Positions 1-10,231 of a DNA stretch of 64,000 nt are shown here, one piece after another. A program made the translations under genes and the position numbers. Source of the DNA: Candidatus Kosakonia sp. 282A-S69. Its GTDB lineage: Bacteria > Pseudomonadota > Gammaproteobacteria > Enterobacterales > Enterobacteriaceae. The notes beneath the pieces were generated by a model. It was not told the DNA's origin and did no database searches. It worked only from the letters and a program-made list of their open reading frames with translations. The DNA lies in NCBI RefSeq assembly GCF_029433855.1, contig NZ_JAROAU010000003.1, forward strand, positions 1,996,584 through 2,060,583, in the 5' to 3' direction. Every line of letters begins with the position of its first letter. Within the stretch, counting starts at the first letter, position 1.

Positions 1-930
1 GTATCGATTTATACGCTAACGCTCGCGCCATCCCTCGATAGCGCGACAATAACGCCGCAAATTTACCCGGAAGGAAAACTGCGTTGCACCTCACCGGTAT
101 TTGAGCCGGGCGGCGGTGGCATTAACGTTGCGCGCGCCATTGCCCACCTCGGTGGAAAAGCCACCGCGATTTTTCCTGCCGGCGGCGCGACCGGCGAACA
201 CCTCACTGCCCTGCTCGCCGATGAGCATGTCCCGACCCTCAGCGTGCAGACCGCCGACTGGACGCGACAAAACCTGCATGTGCACGTTGAGGCGAGCGGC
301 GAGCAGTATCGCTTTGTAATGCCAGGCGCAGCCCTCAGCGAAGATGAGTTCCGCCAGATTGAAGAGAAAGTGCTGACAATAGAGAACGGTGCCATTCTGG
401 TCATCAGCGGCAGCCTTCCGCCGGGTGTTCAGCTTGAAAAGCTGACGCAGCTGATTACCGTCGCGCAAAAACAGGGAATTCGCTGCATTATTGACAGCTC
501 AGGCGACGCGCTGGCCGCTGCGCTGGAGATTGGCAATATCGAACTGGTCAAACCCAATCAGAAAGAGCTGAGCGCGCTGGTGGGCCGCCCCCTCAACCAA
601 CCCCATGACGTGCTGCGTGCGGCGCAGGAGATCATAAACAGTGGCAAAGCGCGTCGCGTAGTGGTCTCGCTGGGGCCGCAAGGGGCGCTGGGAGTAGACC
701 AGCAGGGCCATGTACAGGTTGTACCGCCGCCGATGAAAAGCCAGAGCACCGTTGGCGCGGGCGACAGCATGGTCGGTGCCATGACGCTTAAGCTTGCCGA
801 GGATGTCCCGCTCGACGATATGGTGCGCTTCGGCGTCGCGGCCGGCAGTGCGGCCACGATCAATCAGGGCACCCGCCTGTGCGCCAGCGAGGATACGCAG
901 AAGATCTACGACTATCTACGCGGTGTTTAA
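1..930 (+). CDS. pfkB: 6-phosphofructokinase II, start codon just outside the window
   Basis: This is the minor phosphofructokinase of glycolysis, which phosphorylates fructose 6-phosphate to fructose 1,6-bisphosphate using ATP in the cytoplasm. The reading frame is open from base 1 and the first codon (Val) matches residue 2 of E. coli PfkB, so only the ATG is missing; the full protein would be 309 aa. Counting that Met, the ribokinase-family glycine motif GGGGINVA lies at residues 38-45 and the C-terminal signature GAGDSMVG, which holds the catalytic Asp, is at bases 756-779. It belongs to the PfkB sugar kinase family and is unrelated to PfkA. The downstream neighbours ydiZ and yniA are the same as in E. 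coli. Confidence 0.97.
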   Translation, partial: VSIYTLTLAPSLDSATITPQIYPEGKLRCTSPVFEPGGGGINVARAIAHLGGKATAIFPAGGATGEHLTALLADEHVPTLSVQTADWTRQNLHVHVEASGEQYRFVMPGAALSEDEFRQIEEKVLTIENGAILVISGSLPPGVQLEKLTQLITVAQKQGIRCIIDSSGDALAAALEIGNIELVKPNQKELSALVGRPLNQPHDVLRAAQEIINSGKARRVVVSLGPQGALGVDQQGHVQVVPPPMKSQSTVGAGDSMVGAMTLKLAEDVPLDDMVRFGVAAGSAATINQGTRLCASEDTQKIYDYLRGV

Positions 931-1022
931 GCGGATTAACGCAGCGAGAGCCTCCGGCAGCGGTCGACAAATGTTTGTCGCCGACTATGCTCAAAAAATT
1001 CGCAATAACAATGAGGTGAAGT

Positions 1023-1313
1023 ATGAGTAACGATGGCATCACCCGCTACGTCGTCACGGTGAAATTTCACGATGAGACGTTAACGGATATTAATGAGCTG
1101 AATAACCACTTTACACTTGCGGGCTTTCTTATCACCATGGCGGATGACGATGGCAAGGTGCACGATCTTGGCACCAACACCTTCGGCCTGATTAGTGCCT
1201 TGAGTGAGCAGGAAGTTCATGAGCTTGCCAGCGGCCTCGCAGAGAGTGCCGTCGGGCGAAAAACGGATGTCACGGTTTCCACCTGGGAGACGTGGCGGCA
1301 ACAAGAGCAATAA
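1023..1313 (+). CDS. ydiZ: YdiZ, small GhoS-like protein
   Basis: The product is a 96-residue cytoplasmic protein that matches E. coli YdiZ in sequence and in position directly after pfkB. It contains the conserved stretch YVVTVKFHDETLT near the N-terminus and LGTNTFGLIS in the middle. As I recall, YdiZ is grouped with the GhoS endoribonuclease/antitoxin fold (formerly DUF2622); that is family knowledge, and no activity can be read from the sequence. The ATG follows a good ribosome site (GAGGTGA). No GhoT-like membrane toxin gene lies beside it, so an antitoxin role here is uncertain. Confidence 0.85.
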   Translation: MSNDGITRYVVTVKFHDETLTDINELNNHFTLAGFLITMADDDGKVHDLGTNTFGLISALSEQEVHELASGLAESAVGRKTDVTVSTWETWRQQEQ

Positions 1314-1418
1314 ATGCCATCCTGCGTCGTGCGTGCGCCTGGTGTGCGTTAAGTCGAATTTTTTCACAGCTTTAGTGCGCTAACCTAATGATCTGGCTGA
1401 TTACATGGGAGAAATATC

Positions 1419-2279
1419 ATGTGGCAAGCGATAAGTGGTCTGTTAAGCGAGCAACTGGGTGAAGGCGAAATTGAACAACGCGATGAGCTACCAGGCGGCG
1501 AAATTCACGCTGCATGGCGCATACGTTACGCAGGACGCGACTGTTTCGTTAAGTGCGATGAGCGCGCCCTGCTTCCCATCTTCACTGCCGAAGCCGATCA
1601 GCTGGCGCTGCTGGCGCGCAGCAATACGGTACGGGTTCCTGAAGTGTGGGCGGTCGGCAGCGATCGCGACTACAGCTTTCTGGTGATGGAATATCTCGAA
1701 GCCCGTCCGCTGGATATGCACAGCGCCTTTTTACTGGGTCAGCAGCTTGCGCATCTTCATCAGTGGAGCGATCAGCCGCAGTTCGGCCTCGACTTCGATA
1801 ACGATCTCTCCACCACGCCGCAGCCGAATGCCTGGCAGCGGCGCTGGTCCACCTTTTTTGCCGAGCAGCGTATTGGCTGGCAGCTTGAGCTGGCGGCGGA
1901 GAAAGGGCTCCAGTTCGGCAATATTGATGCGATTGTTGAACATGTTCAGCAGCGGTTAGCTGGTCACCAGCCGCAGGCCTCTTTATTGCATGGCGATCTC
2001 TGGTCTGCCAACTGCGCGCTCGGCCCGGAAGGTCCCTATATCTACGATCCCGCCTGCTACTGGGGCGACAGGGAGTGCGATCTGGCGATGCTGCCGCTCC
2101 ATCCGGATCAGCCGCCGCAGATTTACGACGGTTACCAGTCCATCTCTCCGCTCCCGCCCGATTTCCTTGACCGCCAACCGATTTACCAGCTTTACACCCT
2201 CTTCAACCGCGCCATTCTCTTTGGTGGTGAACATCTGATGAATGCGCAGAAGGCGCTGGATCGGGTATTGACCGCGTGA
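1419..2279 (+). CDS. yniA: YniA, fructosamine kinase family protein
   Basis: This 286-residue protein has the fructosamine/ketosamine-3-kinase fold, a kinase-like family that phosphorylates sugar adducts on proteins and so promotes their removal. The visible kinase features are an N-terminal strand with FVKCDE (the ATP-binding Lys region), the hinge-like FLVMEYLEA, the catalytic LLHGDLWSAN motif and the metal-binding YDPACYWGDRE segment. Length and order agree with E. coli YniA. The ATG is preceded by GGGAGAA. It is convergent with yniB, and a short hairpin separates the two genes. Confidence 0.93.
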   Translation: MWQAISGLLSEQLGEGEIEQRDELPGGEIHAAWRIRYAGRDCFVKCDERALLPIFTAEADQLALLARSNTVRVPEVWAVGSDRDYSFLVMEYLEARPLDMHSAFLLGQQLAHLHQWSDQPQFGLDFDNDLSTTPQPNAWQRRWSTFFAEQRIGWQLELAAEKGLQFGNIDAIVEHVQQRLAGHQPQASLLHGDLWSANCALGPEGPYIYDPACYWGDRECDLAMLPLHPDQPPQIYDGYQSISPLPPDFLDRQPIYQLYTLFNRAILFGGEHLMNAQKALDRVLTA

Positions 2280-2296
2280 AAGTGAAAGGCTGAAAA

Positions 2297-2320
2297 GCCC
2301 GATCGCGACTGCCATCGGGC
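2297..2320. terminator. hairpin between convergent yniA and yniB
   Basis: Arms GCCCGAT (2297-2303) and ATCGGGC (2314-2320) form a 7-bp perfect stem in the 50-bp gap between two convergent genes. An A-rich run on the upstream side would give a U-rich tail for the minus-strand transcript. A shared terminator is likely but unproved. Confidence 0.55.
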
Positions 2321-2329
2321 GCTGTAGCG

Positions 2330-2866
2330 TTAAAGGAATCCGAGCAGCTTAAAGAAGAAGTAGCCCGCCACAATGATAATGGCCGGCAGCACATAGAGCG
2401 GAAAAATCTGCAGGAAAATGGTGTGGTTTGGCACGACGATGCGCGCTTCAATCTGCTCGCGGGTAAGCCCCTCTTCGCCCCTGGCTTTTTCGAGGATCAG
2501 CTGGTTTTCCACCCCTTCGCGCACAAATCGTGCCTGGCGGCTCATGCGCGCACCGGACGCCTGTAAGGCCAGGCCAACAAAGATCAGTGCGAAGATAATC
2601 CAAAAGAGAACGTTCAGACCCTGCTGAAAATGGGGCGTAGGCGAGTTGTACCAGAAGAGATTGAGGAAAGGCGTGTTGAACCGCATCATCTCAATCATGA
2701 CATGGGCAAAATCGAGCATCACGGCGTTGATACCGGGCTGTTTATCACTATGCTCATACATAAACTTCAGGATCGAAATAACGGTCGAAATAACGGCCGG
2801 AATAAAAATCACCCAACCCAGAACGCGTTTCAGTACGGCGATGCGTCCAGCTTGTTGATACGTCAT
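2330..2866 (-). CDS. yniB: YniB, inner-membrane protein
   Basis: The product is a 178-residue predicted inner-membrane protein of the YniB family, for which I know no established function. Hydrophobic segments lie near residues 15-35 (LGWVIFIPAVISTVISI), 80-105 (LFWIIFALIFVGLALQ) and at the C-terminus (YVLPAIIIVAGYFFFKLLGFL), with a cytoplasmic-looking charged stretch rich in E and R between the last two. I chose the ATG at 2864-2866 because AAGGGG stands just before it and the protein then begins MTYQQAGR, as in E. coli; an in-frame Met 8 codons upstream has no ribosome site. Confidence 0.9.
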   Translation of the reverse strand: MTYQQAGRIAVLKRVLGWVIFIPAVISTVISILKFMYEHSDKQPGINAVMLDFAHVMIEMMRFNTPFLNLFWYNSPTPHFQQGLNVLFWIIFALIFVGLALQASGARMSRQARFVREGVENQLILEKARGEEGLTREQIEARIVVPNHTIFLQIFPLYVLPAIIIVAGYFFFKLLGFL

Positions 2867-3012
2867 GGATTCCCCTTGTTGTTGACGCACTGTTTGTGCC
2901 TTAGTCTACCTGCTGATAACTATTTTCGCCTGATTTTTAAAGACGTCAGGGTGAACCCCTTGTCATACTCACTACCTTCACCCTGTTTTATTTTGCTAAC
3001 CGGAGAGGTGTT

Positions 3013-3681
3013 ATGTCTGCCCCGCGCCAAACAGTTGCAGCAATTTTTGATATGGATGGTTTATTAATTGACTCGGAACCGCTGTGGGATCGCGCCGAAC
3101 TTGAAGTCATCGCAAGCCTTGGCGTCGATACTTCACGCCGCGGTGAACTGCCAGACACGCTGGGCCTGCGCATCGATATGGTGGTTGATTTATGGTATGC
3201 GCAACAGCCGTGGAGCGGCCCTTCCCGCCAGGAGGTCACCGCACGGATCATTGAGCGCGCTATTGCGCTGGTAGAAGCAGAGCGTCCGCTGCTGCCCGGC
3301 GTGCGTGAAGCGCTGGCACTTTGCAAAGCGAATGGCTTGCGCGTCGGGCTGGCCTCCGCATCGCCGCTGCATATGCTGGAGAAAGTGCTGGCGATGTTTG
3401 ACCTGCGCGAAAGCTTCGATGCGCTGGCCTCCGCTGAGAGCCTGCCCTACAGCAAACCGCATCCGCAGGTTTATCTTGATTGCGCAGCGAAGCTGGGTGT
3501 TGATCCTTTAGCTTGCGTGGCTCTTGAAGATTCCGTCAACGGGATGATTGCCAGCAAAGCGGCGCGCATGCGTTCAATTGTCGTACCCGATGAGGAGCAT
3601 CGCGCCGATCCGCGTTACGTGCTGGCGAATGTCAAACTTGACAGCTTGCAGCAGCTCACCGCCGCACACCTGTTGGGTTAA
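3013..3681 (+). CDS. yniC (hxpB): Hexitol phosphatase B (HAD family)
   Basis: This is a 222-residue HAD-superfamily phosphatase of the beta-phosphoglucomutase-like branch. E. coli HxpB removes phosphate from 2-deoxyglucose 6-phosphate and from hexitol phosphates. The nucleophile motif FDMDGLLIDSE lies at residues 13-23, the second motif Ser falls in GLASASP, the Lys in YSKPHPQVY, and the metal-binding acidic motif in ALEDSVNGM, so all four catalytic motifs are intact. GGAGAGG precedes the ATG. A strong hairpin follows the stop codon. Confidence 0.95.
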   Translation: MSAPRQTVAAIFDMDGLLIDSEPLWDRAELEVIASLGVDTSRRGELPDTLGLRIDMVVDLWYAQQPWSGPSRQEVTARIIERAIALVEAERPLLPGVREALALCKANGLRVGLASASPLHMLEKVLAMFDLRESFDALASAESLPYSKPHPQVYLDCAAKLGVDPLACVALEDSVNGMIASKAARMRSIVVPDEEHRADPRYVLANVKLDSLQQLTAAHLLG

Positions 3682-3686
3682 TTAAG

Positions 3687-3715
3687 TGCAGGAGCGGCGA
3701 AAAGCCGCTCCTGCA
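3687..3715 (+). terminator. strong hairpin after yniC
   Basis: Twelve-base perfect arms TGCAGGAGCGGC and GCCGCTCCTGCA enclose a GAAAA loop, 6 bases after the yniC stop. There is no T-run after it, so it may act as a 3' end-protecting stem or an attenuated terminator instead of a classical intrinsic terminator. Confidence 0.6.
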
Positions 3716-3827
3716 TCACAAAAATATTGAAACGCAATTTCATTTGTTTGTATTTTGCACTCCCGCCCTCTATTCTGATCTGCAGGCATTGACGCCCGTC
3801 ACGACATGACATCACGCCGGAGTAGAT

Positions 3828-4586
3828 ATGATACTGGATGCTTTTAAGCTAACGGGTAAGGTGGCTCTTGTAACCGGATGCGATACCGGTCTGGGCCAGG
3901 GAATGACAGTGGGTCTGGCGGAAGCAGGCTGCGACATTGTCGGAGTTAACCGGAAAATCCCCCATGAAACGGCGCAACGCGTGGAAGCGCTCGGTCGCCG
4001 CTTTCATGCGATACAGGCCGATCTGCGCGACCAGCAGCTTACAACGATTGTTGATGAAGCGGTGGCGAAGATGGGACACCTCGATATTCTCATCAACAAT
4101 GCCGGAACAATCCGCCGCTGTGACGCCATCGATTTCAGTGAAAAGGATTGGGATGAGGTGATGGATCTCAATCTGAAATCGCTCTTCTTCCTGTCACAAG
4201 CCGTCGCCCGACAATTTATCGCTCAGGGTAGTGGCGGCAAAATTATCAATATCGCCTCAATGCTCTCCTGGCAGGGCGGCATCCGCGTGCCCTCTTATAC
4301 CGCCTCAAAGAGCGGCGTGATGGGCCTTACCCGCCTGCTGGCAAACGAGTGGGCAAAACATAACATTAACGTGAATGCCATCGCACCGGGCTATATGGCG
4401 ACCAATAATACCCGGCAGTTGCGCGAAGATGCTGAACGCAATCAGGAGATCCTCGATCGCATTCCTGCGGGCCGCTGGGGCACGCCGGAGGATTTGCAGG
4501 GTGCGGCGATTTTTCTCGCCTCGCCTGCGGCCAACTACATTAATGGTTACACTCTGGCGGTCGATGGCGGCTGGCTGGCGCGCTAA
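3828..4586 (+). CDS. kduD: 2-dehydro-3-deoxy-D-gluconate 5-dehydrogenase (KduD-like SDR)
   Basis: This 252-residue short-chain dehydrogenase closely follows KduD, which interconverts 2,5-diketo-3-deoxygluconate and 2-keto-3-deoxygluconate with NAD(H) in pectin and hexuronate catabolism. It has the cofactor motif TGCDTGLG at residues 16-23, NNAG at 90-93, and the catalytic Ser144, Tyr157 and Lys161 (YTASK). It ends in DGGWLAR, as KduD does. It stands alone: no kduI, kdgK or uronate gene is adjacent, and E. coli has no kduD between yniC and ydjM. It could be a paralogue with a shifted sugar substrate. Confidence 0.85.
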   Translation: MILDAFKLTGKVALVTGCDTGLGQGMTVGLAEAGCDIVGVNRKIPHETAQRVEALGRRFHAIQADLRDQQLTTIVDEAVAKMGHLDILINNAGTIRRCDAIDFSEKDWDEVMDLNLKSLFFLSQAVARQFIAQGSGGKIINIASMLSWQGGIRVPSYTASKSGVMGLTRLLANEWAKHNINVNAIAPGYMATNNTRQLREDAERNQEILDRIPAGRWGTPEDLQGAAIFLASPAANYINGYTLAVDGGWLAR

Positions 4587-4631
4587 ATTAACAGGATTGT
4601 GACAAAGAGTTACACCGTCACCTCTTCCGCC

Positions 4632-4667
4632 TACTGTACAAACATCCTATACTGTATGCATCGACAG
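4632..4667 (+). promoter_or_regulatory. Two LexA boxes upstream of ydjM
   Basis: A perfect LexA core CTGT-N8-ACAG lies at 4652-4667. A second, weaker box (TACTGTAC...CCTATA) lies immediately upstream at 4632-4651. E. coli ydjM also carries two adjacent LexA sites, so SOS control is well supported by comparison. Confidence 0.88.
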
Positions 4668-4683
4668 TTTAGCGAGTTTGATC

Positions 4684-5274
4684 ATGACGGCGGAAGGACA
4701 CCTGCTTTTTTCCATAGCCTGCGCGGTGTTTACCAAGAATGCCGAATTGACGCCCGTGCTTGCACAGGGCGACTGGTGGCATATTGTGCCTTCAGCCATC
4801 CTCACTTGCCTGCTGCCGGACATCGATCACCCCAAGTCCTTTCTTGGCCAGCGGTTAAAGTGGATCTCAAAACCCGTTGCGCGCGCCTTTGGTCACCGTG
4901 GGTTTACCCATAGCCTGCTGGCGGTCTTTCTTGCTCTGACGCTGTTTGCCTTAAAAGTCCCGGACAGCTGGTTCCTGCCGGCGGATGCGTTGCAGGGCAT
5001 GGTTGTCGGCTATCTCAGCCATATCGTTGCAGATATGCTCACGCCCGCCGGTGTGCCGCTGCTATGGCCCTGCCGCTGGCGCTTTCGCCTGCCGATTCTC
5101 GCCTCCCAAAAAGGCAACCAGCTTGAGCGCGTACTCTGTATGGCCTTGCTCACCTATGCCGTGTGGATGCCGCAAACCCTGCCCGATAATGGTGCAATCC
5201 GCTGGTCATCTGAAGCGATAAATATCCTGCAAAATGAGTTTAATCGCTTTATAGATCGCCAGTCTGCGCGATAA
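4684..5274 (+). CDS. ydjM: YdjM, SOS-regulated inner-membrane metal-dependent hydrolase family protein
   Basis: The product is a 196-residue inner-membrane protein of the YdjM family (LexA-binding, inner-membrane-associated hydrolase). It contains the His/Asp-rich putative metal sites HLLFS, LPDIDHPKS, FGHRGFTHS and YLSHIVADMLTP, spread between hydrophobic helices. It is induced by DNA damage in E. coli; its substrate is not known to me. I chose ATG 4684 because it gives the E. coli N-terminus MTAEGH; a TTG two codons upstream is the alternative. The LexA boxes end 16 bases before the start. Confidence 0.93.
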   Translation: MTAEGHLLFSIACAVFTKNAELTPVLAQGDWWHIVPSAILTCLLPDIDHPKSFLGQRLKWISKPVARAFGHRGFTHSLLAVFLALTLFALKVPDSWFLPADALQGMVVGYLSHIVADMLTPAGVPLLWPCRWRFRLPILASQKGNQLERVLCMALLTYAVWMPQTLPDNGAIRWSSEAINILQNEFNRFIDRQSAR

Positions 5275-5402
5275 ATAGTCGATTTTGAACACTTCGCTAT
5301 AAAGCATTCCATTTGGATATAAGCCGCTCCGGACACTTCTGCTAACCTTGCGCCACAGGATGACCTTGATGTCATCACGATAATGAAATCAGGAGAACGG
5401 GG

Positions 5403-6794
5403 ATGAATTTTCCATTAATCGCGAACGTTGTCGTGTTCGCCGCACTGCTGCTTTTGCTGGCGCAGGCGCGCCACAAACAGTGGAGCCTGGCCAAAAAAGT
5501 ACTGGTTGGTCTCGGGCTTGGCGTGGCGTTTGGCCTCGCGCTGCAGGCCATTTACGGTGCCGATAATCCGGTGCTGAAAGAGTCTATTCAGTGGTTTAAC
5601 GTTGTCGGTAACGGCTATGTACAGCTGCTGCAAATGATTGTGATGCCGCTGGTTTTTGCTTCAATCCTCAGCGCCGTTGCGCGTCTGCATAATGCGTCGC
5701 AGCTGGGCAAAATCAGTTTCTTAACCATCGGAACGTTGCTCTTCACCACGCTTATCGCCGCGCTGGTGGGTGTGCTGGTGACTAATCTGTTTGGCCTTAC
5801 CGCTGAAGGGCTGGTGCAGGGCAGCGCAGAAACCGCGCGTCTGAACGCCATTCAGAGCAACTACGTAGGAAAACTGGCCGATTTGACGGTGCCGCAGCTG
5901 CTGCTGTCGTTCGTGCCGAAAAACCCGTTTGCCGATCTGACTGGCGCAAGCCCGACCTCAATCATCAGCATCGTTATCTTTGCCGCTTTTCTCGGCGTTG
6001 CCGCGCTGAAGCTGCTGAAAGATGATGCGCCGAAGGGCCAGCGCGTGCTGTCGGCTATCGATACGCTGCAGAGCTGGGTAATGAAGCTGGTGCGTCTGGT
6101 GATGCAGTTGACGCCTTACGGCGTGCTGGCGCTAATGACTAAGGTGGTTGCTGGCTCCAACATCCACGACATCATCAAGCTGGGCAGCTTCGTTATCGCC
6201 TCTTACCTCGGCCTCGGTATTATGTTCGTGGTACATGGCGTGCTGCTGGGCTTCAATGGCGTAAGCCCGCTGAAGTTCTTCCGTAAAGTATGGCCAGTGC
6301 TGACCTTTGCGTTTACCAGCCGCTCCAGCGCCGCTTCTATTCCGCTGAATGTGGAAGCGCAGACCCGTCGCCTTGGCGTACCGGAATCGATCGCCAGCTT
6401 CTCCGCCTCCTTTGGCGCGACCATCGGGCAGAACGGCTGTGCGGGTCTCTACCCGGCAATGCTGGCGGTGATGGTTGCACCGACGGTCGGCATCAACCCG
6501 CTGGACCCGATGTGGATCGCGACGCTGGTCGGTATTGTCACCATCAGTTCCGCCGGTGTGGCGGGCGTGGGCGGCGGTGCCACCTTCGCAGCACTGATTG
6601 TGCTGCCAGCGCTCGGCCTGCCCGTTACGCTGGTGGCGCTGCTGATCTCTGTTGAACCGCTGATCGATATGGGCCGTACCGCGCTGAACGTCAGCGGCTC
6701 AATGACCGCCGGGACGCTGACCAGCCAGTGGCTGAAGCAGACGGATAAAACCATTCTGGATAGCGAAGAGCACGCCGAACTGGCGCATCGCTAA
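5403..6794 (+). CDS. tcyP: L-cystine/sulfocysteine sodium symporter TcyP
   Basis: This 463-residue inner-membrane protein belongs to the dicarboxylate/amino-acid:cation symporter family and matches E. coli TcyP (YdjN), a cystine importer. About eight hydrophobic helices are visible. The family's serine-rich re-entrant loop is present as [11 protein letters not shown], followed by the [12 protein letters not shown] helix and the C-terminal helix 8 motif [22 protein letters not shown] precedes the ATG. In E. coli it is part of the CysB sulfur-starvation response; I did not identify a CysB site here. Confidence 0.95.
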   Translation: MNFPLIANVVVFAALLLLLAQARHKQWSLAKKVLVGLGLGVAFGLALQAIYGADNPVLKESIQWFNVVGNGYVQLLQMIVMPLVFASILSAVARLHNASQLGKISFLTIGTLLFTTLIAALVGVLVTNLFGLTAEGLVQGSAETARLNAIQSNYVGKLADLTVPQLLLSFVPKNPFADLTGASPTSIISIVIFAAFLGVAALKLLKDDAPKGQRVLSAIDTLQSWVMKLVRLVMQLTPYGVLALMTKVVAGSNIHDIIKLGSFVIASYLGLGIMFVVHGVLLGFNGVSPLKFFRKVWPVLTFAFTSRSSAASIPLNVEAQTRRLGVPESIASFSASFGATIGQNGCAGLYPAMLAVMVAPTVGINPLDPMWIATLVGIVTISSAGVAGVGGGATFAALIVLPALGLPVTLVALLISVEPLIDMGRTALNVSGSMTAGTLTSQWLKQTDKTILDSEEHAELAHR

Positions 6795-6820
6795 GTTCTA
6801 AGTTTCGCTGGTAAAAACAA

Positions 6821-6848
6821 AACGCCTGCACACTGCAGGCGTTTTTTT
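6821..6848 (+). terminator. tcyP intrinsic terminator
   Basis: Ten-base perfect arms AACGCCTGCA and TGCAGGCGTT surround a 3-base loop, followed by a T-run at 6842-6848. It overlaps the stop codon of convergent cedA by two bases. Confidence 0.9.
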
Positions 6849-7086
6849 ACTCCTCTATCTCGCCTTCCTGACGCATCTGCGTCGCCCAGCGCTGTGCCGC
6901 ATCCGGGGTGGTGAAGGTTGGCGAGCGGCGAAAGTGCTCGCCCATCAACACAAACGCGACATACTTTCCACGCAGCCTCCAGACATCACGATAACCGTCG
7001 ACCTTAGACGCATGCTCAGGGGGCGCCGGTTCGACGCGTGGAACATAGCTGATAATGACTCGATTCTGTTGACGAAGCGTTTTCAT
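6847..7086 (-). CDS. cedA: Cell division activator CedA
   Basis: This 79-residue basic protein is the orthologue of E. coli CedA, which binds DNA and RNA polymerase and was found as an activator of division in over-replicating cells. The family core VWRLRGKYVAFVLMGE and SPTFTTPDAAQRWA is intact. I chose the ATG at 7084-7086, which gives the E. coli-like N-terminus MKTLRQQNR; an upstream TTG would add 8 residues. It lies between tcyP and katE, as in E. coli. Confidence 0.92.
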   Translation of the reverse strand: MKTLRQQNRVIISYVPRVEPAPPEHASKVDGYRDVWRLRGKYVAFVLMGEHFRRSPTFTTPDAAQRWATQMRQEGEIEE

Positions 7087-7220
7087 AAGCGATGCATTCA
7101 CTAAAGACAAATTTCACACACATGAAAGCCAATGATAGCCGATTGTGACCCCGCGCGTCGCGCCCGGCGTGAGCATCTGCGCGTTTTCCAGGCCTGGCCG
7201 GTAAACAGGCGTGACCGGGA

Positions 7221-7236
7221 CATTGTTCTATAGTTA
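7221..7236 (+). promoter_or_regulatory. Possible sigma-S-type -10 element for katE
   Basis: CTATAGT at 7228-7234 resembles the extended sigma-S -10 (CTATACT) and lies about 60 bases before the katE start. No good -35 is seen, which is usual for sigma-S promoters. katE is a classic RpoS gene in E. coli. The exact site is an inference. Confidence 0.4.
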
Positions 7237-7293
7237 GAAGGGTTAATGGCAACTACCTGCCTTTTTAGTCATGGAAAACAGGAGACGAGTTCA

Positions 7294-9552
<2,259 letters not shown>

Positions 9553-9559
9553 GGCGTAA

Positions 9560-9587
9560 AAAAAACCGGCCAACTGGCCGGTTTTTT
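9560..9587 (+). terminator. katE intrinsic terminator (bidirectional)
   Basis: The arms AAAACCGGCC and GGCCGGTTTT surround a short AACT loop and end in a T-run. The matching A-run on the left could also terminate the convergent osmE transcript. Confidence 0.9.
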
Positions 9588-9610
9588 ATGCTCAGGCAAA
9601 TTCAGGAAAA

Positions 9611-9979
9611 TTACTGCAGAGGTTTTTTCTGCTGAGACTGCTGCTGCGGTGCTTGCGGGTCGGTGTCGTATTCGGCACAGGTCTGATAACCCGAGTTCAG
9701 CACGTGACCGGTGTCATCCAGGGCAACGAAGTAGGTTTCAGTTTTGCCATTACGCTGACCCAGGATATAGGTCTGGCAAGTACCACGGGCATGAACCATG
9801 CTCACTTCTGAAGAAGGACGGCCTGCAATCTGCATCACCTGCTGGCGGCTCATCCCTTTTTTCACATCTTTAACGACTGGCTGACTAACCTGATCTTTCG
9901 CGCGATCGTAAGCGGTACAACCAGCCAGCATAGTCAGTACTGCTGCGGCGCCCAGAATTCCTGCGATGTTCTTATTCAT
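9611..9979 (-). CDS. osmE: Osmotically inducible lipoprotein OsmE
   Basis: This 122-residue protein belongs to the SmpA/OmlA (BamE-like) family and matches E. coli OsmE, which is induced by high osmolarity and in stationary phase. The signal peptide ends in the lipobox LAGC with Cys21 as the lipidated residue, and the family motif [18 protein letters not shown] follows. The C-terminus is a Gln/Pro-rich tail. GAGGATGG precedes the ATG. In E. coli the chb operon lies between katE and osmE; here they are direct neighbours. Confidence 0.95.
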   Translation of the reverse strand: MNKNIAGILGAAAVLTMLAGCTAYDRAKDQVSQPVVKDVKKGMSRQQVMQIAGRPSSEVSMVHARGTCQTYILGQRNGKTETYFVALDDTGHVLNSGYQTCAEYDTDPQAPQQQSQQKKPLQ

Positions 9980-10231
9980 ATTCCATCCTCTTTAGTATCC
10001 GCTTCTGTATCAGCGTGTTAACTAAGCCTGGAATATAATATTGGATTTTTCAACTCGGGACAGAAAATGATATATCTTTCAGAAAAATCTAATAAAAGTG
10101 CGTAAACGACCTGAATCGACGTAAATTACGGCACGTAAAACTGTGAACCTTGTCGTTTTCTCACGAAGGGGTTAGCTTTAATGGATAACAATTTGCAACC
10201 TGTACAGCAGGATTCAACAACGGAGGGGTTA

